A DNA stretch of 64,000 bases from Candidatus Nitrosopelagicus sp. (GTDB lineage Archaea; Thermoproteota; Nitrososphaeria; Nitrososphaerales; Nitrosopumilaceae), in NCBI GenBank assembly GCA_028344155.1, contig JAOMAI010000001.1:1-64000 (forward strand). The letters run 5' to 3'. The notes beneath the pieces were generated by a model. It had not been told where the DNA came from and ran no database searches. It saw only the letters and a list, made by a program, of their open reading frames with translations. This document shows, piece after piece, positions 42,411-50,222 of this stretch. Each line of letters opens with the position of its first letter. Position 1 is the stretch's first letter. The translations under genes were made by a program, and so were the position numbers.

Positions 42411-45400
42411 CTAATTTACAAAATCAGTTAACAATTGTTGTGAACCATCTCCCTTTCCAAAGAGCAGTTCAATCTCATCTGACAAAGTCATGATTCTTCC
42501 TTTCAGATATGGGTCTACATCATATTTTGTGACTAGTTTCTTTGCTAATGGGAGGTATTTTTCAATTGAAGGTCGAGTAATTGTTTGTAATAGTTTGTGA
42601 CCACAAGTACATTTTTGAAGTAATGGCATTCGTCTATACTTTGCACCACACGCAGTACAACGGAATTTTTGTTTTGCATATGCACGAATATTTCCCATAA
42701 TATCAGGAATTAGATGTGTTTGTATTAGATATGAAACAATATCTCTTGTCTCAACTGCATTAATAATATCTGCATTTCTAATTTGTAAGTCAAGCTTGTC
42801 AACCATTGATTCAAGTGTTGAATATGCGCTTCGTGGTTTTGATGTAGTTAGTGTTGTTGTGTTATGAGTGAAGAAATGATCATAGAAAATATTTTCATCG
42901 CCAGTATCTTTTCTCATAGCTAAAGTTTCAATATTTTTAATGTCACCTGATTTTTCATGATTAAGTGATGATTCATAAAATTCGAGTGGAAATTCTTTTG
43001 CCACCTCAAAGTTATGTGCCTGAGTTTGTGCCTCATGTGGTAAAACTATTGGTTGTATTAGTAATGGTGCGTCCATTAGTCCACCAATTTTATCAGACAA
43101 GAACTGTCTTGAGAAGTTCAATAAGGCATCTAGTAATAACATGACAGAATCTGCATCACCATCTGCGTCTCTTCTTTTTGCAGAATGCCAAATTGGACTA
43201 GCAAAACAAACATGGGTTTTCGTATAACCAATTAATCGTCCTGTAATTCCTACGGAGGTATGTGGTGCAAGACCAATTACTAAATGACCTAACAAATCCT
43301 GTGTGTCTTTTAGATTGTAAAATGGTTGTTTCCCAAAAAATTTCTGCAGTTCAAAATCAACATACTTTGAAACATTTACCAGATATTCAGCACTTTCAAA
43401 AGGAATGATTACATCTTGCATCTTTAATTCAATTAATTGCTCATCATTTGTGATTGGATTTCCATCAATATCATTTTCATACCCAAGTTTTGTGATTTGT
43501 TCAACTGTTGTTCCTATCCAAGAGAGTTTGAAGTGTGTCAAAGGTGAGTTTGTAGCATCAAATCTGACAGTGCCGTCTTTGAAGGCAGATAAGCCAAACT
43601 TTTGTCTAATTAGTCCTTTTTCTAGAGGTTCAGGGATTTTTTCTTGATTGATTAATTTATCAACGCCTTTGAATGGTGCTTTTGCACGTATTCCAAGTTT
43701 TTCTTGTGCTGCCATCAAATTTTGTTTTAACGGGAACTGTTTGTAAGAAAATCCATTTGCATCTCTTTTACATTTTTCGCAGTGTGGTGTTTTTAATTCA
43801 TCTTTACAAATTCTACAAATGTAAAATTTTGTAGTTTTATTACCACATTTTGAACAAATAATTCCAATTGATGGAATATTACAATTTGTACAACGACGAT
43901 TATTCAAATTTGTGAAAAATGATTCTGATGCAACAGATGCTTTCAAAATATCTCTAGTAATTCCACCTTTTTCTGCAACAGGAAATAGTACATGAACTGG
44001 CGGTTTCATTAGACGTGGTGCGGCCTTTTCAGGTCTTCCGATTCTAACACCAATTGATTTTGAAAATTTATTCTTTATTTCAATTCCAGAACTCTCTGTT
44101 AACAGTTCTAAAACAGATTTAGTAGTATCAAAATTCAAGGTAGCCCCAAAAATAAGATGGGTTAGGATTTGAACATCTATTCCAGAAATAATAATTTTAT
44201 CATCTGTAACTTTGTGTGGAATTCCTAAATTTTCAAGGATTTGTTTTGATGAAATTTCATAATGAATTTCATTTTCTGATTTTAAAAGTGGGTTTGAGAT
44301 TTTCTCAAGTTCTTTTGTTGTGATAAAATCCCAATAGTAGAGAAATTTTGGATGTAATGGGATTTTCAGTTCTTTTGAAAGTAAAATGGCATCAACAAAT
44401 GTTGGAATCTTTGTCAGAAATTCGAGTCTTTCGTCATGTTCGGAAAGTTTTGCTTTAAGATATTCGGTCCAGACCTCTTCTACCATTGGAGTTGGGATTA
44501 ATTCTGCATTATTTTCCAAAAAGTCGCCAAATGTTATTAGAATATCACCTAGATGTAGAATTTTTTCAATATCATTTTTAATCTGAATTCCATGTTCTGT
44601 ATCTAGGATTTTGACTACATCGCCTCCTTTGAGTCTGACTATAGGCGTCTCAAGTGAGTCAACAAAGGCTACGGTTGCGCCTTTGCTTGGTTTGTCAAGT
44701 TTGATTTGTGTTCCTACTGCAATAGTATGATCTAAGATTTCAGCAATCACTGGATGTAGCCCAACGCTAGCAAAACCGGTATTGCATGCACGCCCATATC
44801 TGAGTCGAAAACCTCCAATCTTGTTTGGCATTGATAGTACAGAACGACCAGTGATTACTTCTCTCATACGTTTTTCAGATGCATCATCACCAGATTCACC
44901 TTTTTGAACAGCACCTTGAACATCGTTTAACCACTCCCAACCTTCCAAGTTATACTTCTCAATTCGCTTTAGGAGTTTTTTTGATCTTCCAATTAATCCA
45001 TCGTTTAGTACACGTAGTGCACCGCCTCTTACTCGGTCTGTTTTAATTCGAGTCATATTACGATGATTTACTACTTCATCTGGATCTGTTCCTTCTCCTT
45101 CAAGCTCAACGGGTAAATTTGAAATCACGGTTTTGATGTCATCGTCAGATACATGAAATTGAAAACTTTGTTTTGCTTCACTTTCATAGATTCGTAGTTC
45201 TTCTACAAATCTTCCAGTCTCATCATCAAAACAATCCGCTTGATATTTTTCGAGTCCAACTGCACGTCTCACGTGATCAGCAATTAACATTGTAACAGCA
45301 GATTCAGTTCCTCCTGCAGATCTCATTGGTCCTGCAATAGATACAGAAAGATACTGAGAACCATCTTTATTGTTTTTAATTTTAATTTCACTAATTCCTT

Positions 45401-45788
45401 GTAAGGGAGCAATTGTCACACCTTCTGTTACAATAGCTAATCCGACTCTAACTGCATGATCCAATTTGTCCTCTAAACTCGCATCTGGTGATTGATACTT
45501 TCCTAATGCAATCTCCTTTGACATTATCAAAGCAGCGTTTTCTTTTCCGGTTTTATCTAATAATTCACGAAGGGGTGTTGAAATGTCAATATCATGCATT
45601 TTAGCTACTCGTTCCGCCAAATCAAATGCGATTTTCGGCTCTATTATTCCAGAAGAGTCTAAAAGTGTTGATTTTGCGTCTGCTGCGGTCTCAAATTCCT
45701 TGTAGACCTGTTGTGATAGTTCTTCATAATATTCAGAGTAGTTTTGAGGAACCTTGATTTCTTTAAGATAACTTGCGGTAGTAGACAT
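42411..45788 (-). CDS. polC: DNA polymerase D large subunit (DP2)
   Basis: Catalytic subunit of the archaeal replicative polymerase PolD. 1125 residues without intein. The double-psi-barrel catalytic motif RRDADGDADS is intact; a zinc cluster CTNC...CSKC...CRIC...CEKC precedes it and a C-terminal zinc module CTAC...CTCG follows. The N-terminal region (YYEELSQQV) contacts DP1. Eight bases behind GGGP synthase, so the two share a transcript. Small subunit at 50219-51694. Confidence 0.96.
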   Translation of the reverse strand: MSTTASYLKEIKVPQNYSEYYEELSQQVYKEFETAADAKSTLLDSSGIIEPKIAFDLAERVAKMHDIDISTPLRELLDKTGKENAALIMSKEIALGKYQSPDASLEDKLDHAVRVGLAIVTEGVTIAPLQGISEIKIKNNKDGSQYLSVSIAGPMRSAGGTESAVTMLIADHVRRAVGLEKYQADCFDDETGRFVEELRIYESEAKQSFQFHVSDDDIKTVISNLPVELEGEGTDPDEVVNHRNMTRIKTDRVRGGALRVLNDGLIGRSKKLLKRIEKYNLEGWEWLNDVQGAVQKGESGDDASEKRMREVITGRSVLSMPNKIGGFRLRYGRACNTGFASVGLHPVIAEILDHTIAVGTQIKLDKPSKGATVAFVDSLETPIVRLKGGDVVKILDTEHGIQIKNDIEKILHLGDILITFGDFLENNAELIPTPMVEEVWTEYLKAKLSEHDERLEFLTKIPTFVDAILLSKELKIPLHPKFLYYWDFITTKELEKISNPLLKSENEIHYEISSKQILENLGIPHKVTDDKIIISGIDVQILTHLIFGATLNFDTTKSVLELLTESSGIEIKNKFSKSIGVRIGRPEKAAPRLMKPPVHVLFPVAEKGGITRDILKASVASESFFTNLNNRRCTNCNIPSIGIICSKCGNKTTKFYICRICKDELKTPHCEKCKRDANGFSYKQFPLKQNLMAAQEKLGIRAKAPFKGVDKLINQEKIPEPLEKGLIRQKFGLSAFKDGTVRFDATNSPLTHFKLSWIGTTVEQITKLGYENDIDGNPITNDEQLIELKMQDVIIPFESAEYLVNVSKYVDFELQKFFGKQPFYNLKDTQDLLGHLVIGLAPHTSVGITGRLIGYTKTHVCFASPIWHSAKRRDADGDADSVMLLLDALLNFSRQFLSDKIGGLMDAPLLIQPIVLPHEAQTQAHNFEVAKEFPLEFYESSLNHEKSGDIKNIETLAMRKDTGDENIFYDHFFTHNTTTLTTSKPRSAYSTLESMVDKLDLQIRNADIINAVETRDIVSYLIQTHLIPDIMGNIRAYAKQKFRCTACGAKYRRMPLLQKCTCGHKLLQTITRPSIEKYLPLAKKLVTKYDVDPYLKGRIMTLSDEIELLFGKGDGSQQLLTDFVN

Positions 45789-45796
45789 GTAGAAGG

Positions 45797-46537
45797 TTAG
45801 TTTTTGATGGCTTTGGCTATTTCGGTTAGTTTTTCCAAGTTCTTACTATCCTCAAGAAGGGTTCCAATTACCAAAGCGTCTGCTCCTGAATCAGTTAATG
45901 ATTTTGCGGTTTGGGCATCACGAATACCTCCACCTACGATTAAAAATCCTTGAAAGACCTTTCTTACAGTTGCAACCATTTCAGGAGTTACGTTGGTTTT
46001 TGCACCAGAACCTGCTTCCAAATAGACAAATCTCATACCAAAGAATTGGGCTGCTAAAGAGTATGCAGCTGCGATTTTCGGCTTATCAAATGGTATTCCT
46101 CTAACATTACCTACAAACCAAGCAGATGTTCCTTCTCCAATCACCAAATATGATGTTGGGAGAGGTTCTAAACCAAATTTGAGGACGTTTGGAGCACCAA
46201 GAGCTTGTGCCTGTGTAATGTAATATGGATTTTCAGAGTTCATTAAGGAACTAAACAGTATGGCGTCTGCCTGAGGCACAACACCGGTAATGTTGCCAGG
46301 AAATAGAATAATTGGAATATTTACTGCGCTTTTGAGGTTTTTGACTACCTCTGCCATCTCCATCTGATCAGTTGCAGATGAACCTCCTACTAGTATTGAT
46401 GATGCGCCTATTTGCTCAACATCTTTGGCCAGTTTTACAGCAGAATCTATCTGAGATACTTCTGAATCAATTAATACGAATAGTAATGGTGATTTTTTAC
46501 GCTCAGAAATGAGTAATTCTTCTACTTTTCCAGTCAT
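45797..46537 (-). CDS. Geranylgeranylglyceryl phosphate synthase
   Basis: Makes the first ether bond of archaeal lipids from G1P and GGPP. 246 residues, TIM barrel. PIILFPGNITGVVPQADAIL and YLEAGSGA bind substrate phosphate; VGGGIRDAQTA is the C-terminal phosphate loop. Works directly after EgsA (3472-4530). First gene of the operon with polC. Confidence 0.93.
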   Translation of the reverse strand: MTGKVEELLISERKKSPLLFVLIDSEVSQIDSAVKLAKDVEQIGASSILVGGSSATDQMEMAEVVKNLKSAVNIPIILFPGNITGVVPQADAILFSSLMNSENPYYITQAQALGAPNVLKFGLEPLPTSYLVIGEGTSAWFVGNVRGIPFDKPKIAAAYSLAAQFFGMRFVYLEAGSGAKTNVTPEMVATVRKVFQGFLIVGGGIRDAQTAKSLTDSGADALVIGTLLEDSKNLEKLTEIAKAIKN

Positions 46538-46601
46538 GCTTCAGGTTTAATGATGACCCTTTAAGTTTTATTCAAGTATCGGTATACAGATTTGTATAGC
46601 T

Positions 46602-46964
46602 ATGAGCAACCCTAGTAATTCTAATTTTTCTAATATTTTAAAGGAAATCATCAAAAAATCGCTGTTTACAGAGAGACAAATTGAAATTATTCTAAAATCA
46701 AAGAATCTTTCTGATGTCGAATTTACTATGACTAAAGGCGCCTATTACAGGCAGGTTTCTCAGTCTAGGGATAAGCTTTCAGGCCTGTATTATTCATTCA
46801 TAGTTCTAGGTATACTAGGCGTGGTTTTGCCTGATGATATTGATGTAATATCACAACTCTCCGAACGAATGAGTGTGATAAAAGATGGTGATGTTTTCCC
46901 TGAGAAGGAACAAGAAATCATTAGTGTGATAGAGCGTGTAGTCAAGCAGACTACAGCAATGTGA
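46602..46964 (+). CDS. Small putative DNA-binding protein
   Basis: 120 residues, mainly helical. LKEIIKKSLFTERQIEIILK followed by FTMTKGAYYRQVSQSRDKL looks like a helix-turn-helix with a Lys/Arg-rich second helix. The C-terminal part (DVISQLSERMSVI, EQEIISVIERVV) may dimerise. It starts the group of small genes between the polC operon and the origin. Not assigned to a family. Confidence 0.6.
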   Translation: MSNPSNSNFSNILKEIIKKSLFTERQIEIILKSKNLSDVEFTMTKGAYYRQVSQSRDKLSGLYYSFIVLGILGVVLPDDIDVISQLSERMSVIKDGDVFPEKEQEIISVIERVVKQTTAM

Positions 46965-46974
46965 TTTTGTGCCT

Positions 46975-47070
46975 ATGAGGAATATTTCTTGTGTAATAGT
47001 GTGATGAGGTTTTGGTTACTCTAAGTGTGAAATAATGTTGTCCTATCACGATAAATCACAAATTCCTCAT
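46975..47070. repeat. Long imperfect palindrome / possible structured RNA
   Basis: Outer arms ATGAGGAAT (46975-46983) and ATTCCTCAT (47062-47070) match perfectly; inside, TTGTG pairs with CACAA and GTGAT with ATCAC, leaving a loop of about 30 nt. It fills the gap between two small genes and ends 8 bases before the next ATG. It could be a leader hairpin, a small RNA or a protein-binding site. Confidence 0.5.
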
Positions 47071-47078
47071 GATATGTC

Positions 47079-47672
47079 ATGTTAGTTGAGATTCCAGACC
47101 TTGACGTGATATTCGGTCTTATGTTAGCCTTCATAGGAGGATTATTCACATTATTCGTTTACTCTAAATTAAAGGCAGTTTCAGCCTCTAATGACCAAAC
47201 AAAGGCAGATTCAGAGCGTTTAGAGTTCTATGAAAGACAGTTAATTGATCTTAAAATTAAATTAGATGCAATTGACTTAGAAAATCTTAGCTTTTCTCAA
47301 GAAATACCACAAAATGTTGTAAGAAATGAGGAAAAACAGGTACAAGTTATAGAGAAACAGGTACAACTTGTGCCTGAGCAGGTCTCAGTTCAGCCTAAAG
47401 TAGAGAGAACACCTAACATGAGTAGTGGTGATATTGTTGAGGCAGTATTGAGACTAATCACAGACAGGTCACGCACATCACGTGATATTCAAATCACATT
47501 AGGTAAGAGTAGAGAGCATATTTCCAGGACAATGAAGAAGATGTCTGATGATGGGTTGGTGGAGAGAAATACAAATGCAAAGCCATACAGCTACTCAATC
47601 ACCCAAACTGGCCTTTCCAGGTTGTCTGGAACAGGTACAGCACCTCAGACCATAGCTCCACAGACCTCCTAG
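47079..47672 (+). CDS. Membrane-anchored winged-helix protein
   Basis: 197 residues: one N-terminal helix (about 8-28, VIFGLMLAFIGGLFTLFVY), a coiled coil (about 38-75), a Gln/Val-rich linker with a repeated EKQVQ[VL] segment, then a winged-helix DNA-binding domain (about 115-180, SRTSRDIQITLGKSREHISRT and wing RNTNAKPYSY). It could tether DNA to the membrane. Lies about 1.2 kb from the origin. Confidence 0.75.
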   Translation: MLVEIPDLDVIFGLMLAFIGGLFTLFVYSKLKAVSASNDQTKADSERLEFYERQLIDLKIKLDAIDLENLSFSQEIPQNVVRNEEKQVQVIEKQVQLVPEQVSVQPKVERTPNMSSGDIVEAVLRLITDRSRTSRDIQITLGKSREHISRTMKKMSDDGLVERNTNAKPYSYSITQTGLSRLSGTGTAPQTIAPQTS

Positions 47673-47820
47673 TTGGCTAAAATCAAGGCATATTTTATGA
47701 TTTGAAGGATTTTCTGACTTTGTTGAATTGTGTTTGAGATGTTGATTTTTTGGTGGCTTTACTCATATTTTCTATTGTAATTTATGATATAATTATAAAC
47801 ATAATTAATTAATACTAGCT

Positions 47821-47837
47821 TATCATATATTATGATA
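47821..47837. promoter_or_regulatory. Palindromic operator at the AbrB-like gene
   Basis: TATCATA-TAT-TATGATA, a perfect 7-bp inverted repeat with 3-base centre whose last base is the first base of the ATG. Part of the motif (TATGATAT) also occurs about 40 bases upstream. Autoregulation by the AbrB-like dimer is likely. Confidence 0.5.
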
Positions 47838-47995
47838 TGAGTGAGGTTCCAGAAGAATTAGTAAAGATAACATCAGGTGGAACCATCTCCATACCTAAGC
47901 AATTTAGGCGATATTTAGAGATGCAGAAGGGTGATTACCTCAAAATAGGCCTGGAAGGAGACCATTTAGTGGTCCGAAAAGTGTGTATTTCTTAG
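47837..47995 (+). CDS. AbrB/SpoVT-type DNA-binding protein
   Basis: Complete 52-residue swapped-hairpin protein: KITSGGTISIPKQFRRYLEM is the AbrB signature, followed by KGDYLKIGLEGDHLVVRK. Such proteins are dimeric regulators or antitoxins. No toxin gene is downstream in the same direction; the next gene converges and overlaps by 4 bases. A stand-alone, self-regulated transcription factor is more likely. Confidence 0.8.
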   Translation: MSEVPEELVKITSGGTISIPKQFRRYLEMQKGDYLKIGLEGDHLVVRKVCIS

Positions 47996-48393
47996 TTTTT
48001 TGATAATTTCGGGGCGGTATTTTTGAGTTTTAGAGTGTGATAAGCCCATTCTCTACCTTTTTTGGCTCTTTCAACCTTGTTTTTAGAGGTAAATCTGGCT
48101 AAATATGTCGAAATTACGCTAAGTTTGATTGGTTGGTTGTATTCATCCTCATATTTCTCTAGTATGTCTGAAGAGGTGAATTTGCCGGTTGGGTAGTACT
48201 TGTCTACTATGTGCCATATCTTACCTCCGACCGACTCTACCCCAGGATTGTCTGCAGTTTCTTCAATATTCATCAAGTCTAGTAAATCGAAAATTTTGAG
48301 GACTTTATCACGATTGATGTTGCCCTCCAAGTTGAACTTGTATTTGGCTCCATCCTTATCCTCTAGATCTATTCTAATTCTTTTTCCTGCCAT
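47992..48393 (-). CDS. Hypothetical helical DNA-binding-like protein
   Basis: 133 residues. N-terminal strands (RIRIDLEDKDGAKYKFNLEG) resemble a small beta sheet; the C-terminal half (FTSSDILEKYEDEYNQPIKLSVISTYLARF, then a basic KNKVERAKKGREWAY) resembles a winged helix with a basic wing. Lies next to the origin and transcribes away from it. No family recognised. Confidence 0.65.
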   Translation of the reverse strand: MAGKRIRIDLEDKDGAKYKFNLEGNINRDKVLKIFDLLDLMNIEETADNPGVESVGGKIWHIVDKYYPTGKFTSSDILEKYEDEYNQPIKLSVISTYLARFTSKNKVERAKKGREWAYHTLKLKNTAPKLSKN

Positions 48394-48545
48394 TCAGATC
48401 AATAAGGATCCAACCTTAACTCATCAACTGATCTTCTGAGATTTGTTAACTAACAGGTTTGTTAACATTGACTGCCTAGCCCACGCCTGAGTGTTTTTTT
48501 GTTATTAACAAAACTATCTCGTATACCGTCCAAATTTGGGGGTAT

Positions 48546-48574
48546 TTCACGCCTAGACTGGAAATAAAGGGGTG
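48546..48574 (+). repeat. ORB-like element 1
   Basis: TTCACGCCTAGACTGGAAAT followed by AAAGGGGTG. The ACTGGAAA core and downstream G-string resemble archaeal origin recognition boxes bound by Orc1/Cdc6. Confidence 0.7.
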
Positions 48575-48606
48575 ATTTTATGATATTAACAATGTTAACA
48601 GCCATC

Positions 48607-48634
48607 TTCACGCCTAGACTGGAAATTAGGGGGT
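48607..48634 (+). repeat. ORB-like element 2
   Basis: Exact copy of the 20-base core of element 1, 61 bases further on, followed by TAGGGGGT. Confidence 0.7.
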
Positions 48635-48761
48635 AAAATGGGCTTCTTTTCATTTTCCTTAACACGTCCTTAACAGTTGTTAACTATCCCCAAGCATTTT
48701 AGATTTTTTGTAAAATTCCCCCACAAATTTCATTTTTTATTTTCATTCTTTAATATCCCAC

Positions 48762-48784
48762 ACACCTATCTTTCCAGTGTTATC
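48762..48784 (-). repeat. ORB-like element 3, inverted
   Basis: On the minus strand it reads AACACTGGAAAGATAGGTGT: it shares ACTGGAAA and a G-containing tail with elements 1 and 2 but is more diverged. The opposite orientation brackets the AT-rich segment. Confidence 0.5.
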
Positions 48785-48866
48785 TTTTCTAATTTTTTTA
48801 AAATGAGAATTCATATTCATACTAATTTTATTTTATTTTATTATACAATCTAGTTTATCATTAGAA

Positions 48867-50222
48867 ATGAAGGTGTCTGGGAGCGATCCTATCGATCTGA
48901 GAAGAGTCAACAAGAACGATCAGTCTTGTGAAGTTTTTCAAAAAGATCAGTTGAACTGTTGTTTTGAAATACAATATGATCTCAACATGAGTACAACCAC
49001 AATCGATCCAATTGACCGTCTTTTAGATGCAGCCCAAAACGGCAAAACTCTAATCAAGAATAGAGACGTACTTCACTTTACATTCATGCCTAATCAGATA
49101 CTTCACAGAGACCCTGAGCAGGAAAAAATCACTCAATCTTTACTTCCAATTTTAATGGAATCAAGACCATCAAACTTATTGGTGTATGGCAAGCCTGGAA
49201 CAGGCAAGACTCTGGTAATTAAGAAAGTACTCTCAAAAATCCAAAAAAGGGTTGAAGAGGGATCATTTCCAATTAAACTAGCATATACAAACGCAAAACA
49301 AGAGACAACCCTATACGGACTATTGGTCTCCTTTGGAAGACAACTAGGCCTAGGAAGTCAAAAAACCAACGATGAAAAGATGTGGCTCCCAAGTACGGGT
49401 CTATCAATAAGTGAGGTATTCAACAGAATTCTCTACGTTTTAGACAAAAACGAAACAAACGCAGTATTCGTAATTGATGAAATTGACTACTTGGCAGAAT
49501 TAATCCAAAAAACAGGCAAAGATGTTCTATACCAGATTACCAGAGCAAACGAGCGACTAACCACAGGCTCATTAACACTAATTGGTGTATCAAATGACCT
49601 CACCTTCAAAGAAAGACTAGATCCACGTGTAATTAGCAGTTTGAGTGAGGAAGAAGTCATATTCACAAATTACAATCTACCACAAATCAAAGAGATATTG
49701 GATGCTCGAATTGAGGTGGCATTTGAACAAAACATAGTCTCAGATGCAGCATTAAACCTCTGTTCTGCTATGGCTGGAAGAGAATCAGGAGACGCTAGAC
49801 GCGCATTAGACCTTCTTCGAGTAGCAGCCGAGATAGCAGAAAGAACCCAAATGCCAACCGTCTCTGAAGATCATATCAGAATGGCAGCAGAAAAGATTGA
49901 GGAAAACAAAGAGGTTGTAGCACTTCGCTCCTACCCATTACATGAAAAGTTACTAATCTTAGCAATTATGAAATCATCAGAGATATCCACAGGAGAAGTA
50001 TATTCAACATACAAAAATCTCTGTAAAGATATTCGCCAAAAAGAGCTCACTCAAAGAAGAGTCACTCAAATGTTAAGTGAGATAGAAATGTCAGGAATTA
50101 TTGCTGGCAGAATCGTCCACCAAGGCACACATGGAAATACAAAGAAATTCAGAATTACGGTCTCACCAGATATGGTAAAAACTACCTTCAAAGATGAGAT
50201 GCTACTACAAGATATTCTCTAA
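48867..50222 (+). CDS. cdc6: Orc1/Cdc6 replication initiator
   Basis: AAA+ origin-binding protein. Walker A YGKPGTGKT, Walker B FVIDEID, sensor GVSNDLTFKERLDPRV and a C-terminal winged helix (about the last 80 residues). The ATG at 48867 has TTATACAA about 23 nt upstream; a second ATG at 48987 (MSTTTIDPIDRLLD) matches usual family starts and would give 411 residues. The 40-residue extension is unusual and its DNA is full of GATC. Overlaps convergent polB by 4 bases. Confidence 0.95.
   Translation: MKVSGSDPIDLRRVNKNDQSCEVFQKDQLNCCFEIQYDLNMSTTTIDPIDRLLDAAQNGKTLIKNRDVLHFTFMPNQILHRDPEQEKITQSLLPILMESRPSNLLVYGKPGTGKTLVIKKVLSKIQKRVEEGSFPIKLAYTNAKQETTLYGLLVSFGRQLGLGSQKTNDEKMWLPSTGLSISEVFNRILYVLDKNETNAVFVIDEIDYLAELIQKTGKDVLYQITRANERLTTGSLTLIGVSNDLTFKERLDPRVISSLSEEEVIFTNYNLPQIKEILDARIEVAFEQNIVSDAALNLCSAMAGRESGDARRALDLLRVAAEIAERTQMPTVSEDHIRMAAEKIEENKEVVALRSYPLHEKLLILAIMKSSEISTGEVYSTYKNLCKDIRQKELTQRRVTQMLSEIEMSGIIAGRIVHQGTHGNTKKFRITVSPDMVKTTFKDEMLLQDIL

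Larger units (their letters stand above)
48396..48866. other. Probable replication origin (oriC)
   Basis: About 470 bases without a credible gene, directly upstream of Orc1/Cdc6, the usual place of archaeal origins. It contains two identical 20-base ORB-like cores with G-strings, a third, inverted ORB-like site on the far side, four GTTAAC palindromes (48445, 48461, 48594, 48679) and a very AT-rich stretch (about 48700-48860) suitable as an unwinding element. The assignment is inferred from position and motifs. Confidence 0.75.

Noticed and set aside
46990-47060. C/D box small RNA in the gap before 47079
   Set aside because: A C-box-like GTGATGA is present but no D box (CTGA) at proper distance; the palindrome is the stronger signal.
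47837-48393. Toxin-antitoxin pair of the AbrB-like gene and its neighbour
   Set aside because: The genes converge; toxin-antitoxin pairs are normally co-directional, and the neighbour has no toxin motif.
48462-48665. 67-codon open frame on the minus strand inside the putative origin
   Set aside because: It runs through the ORB-like repeats, has no protein-like pattern or promoter, and the repeats explain the sequence better.
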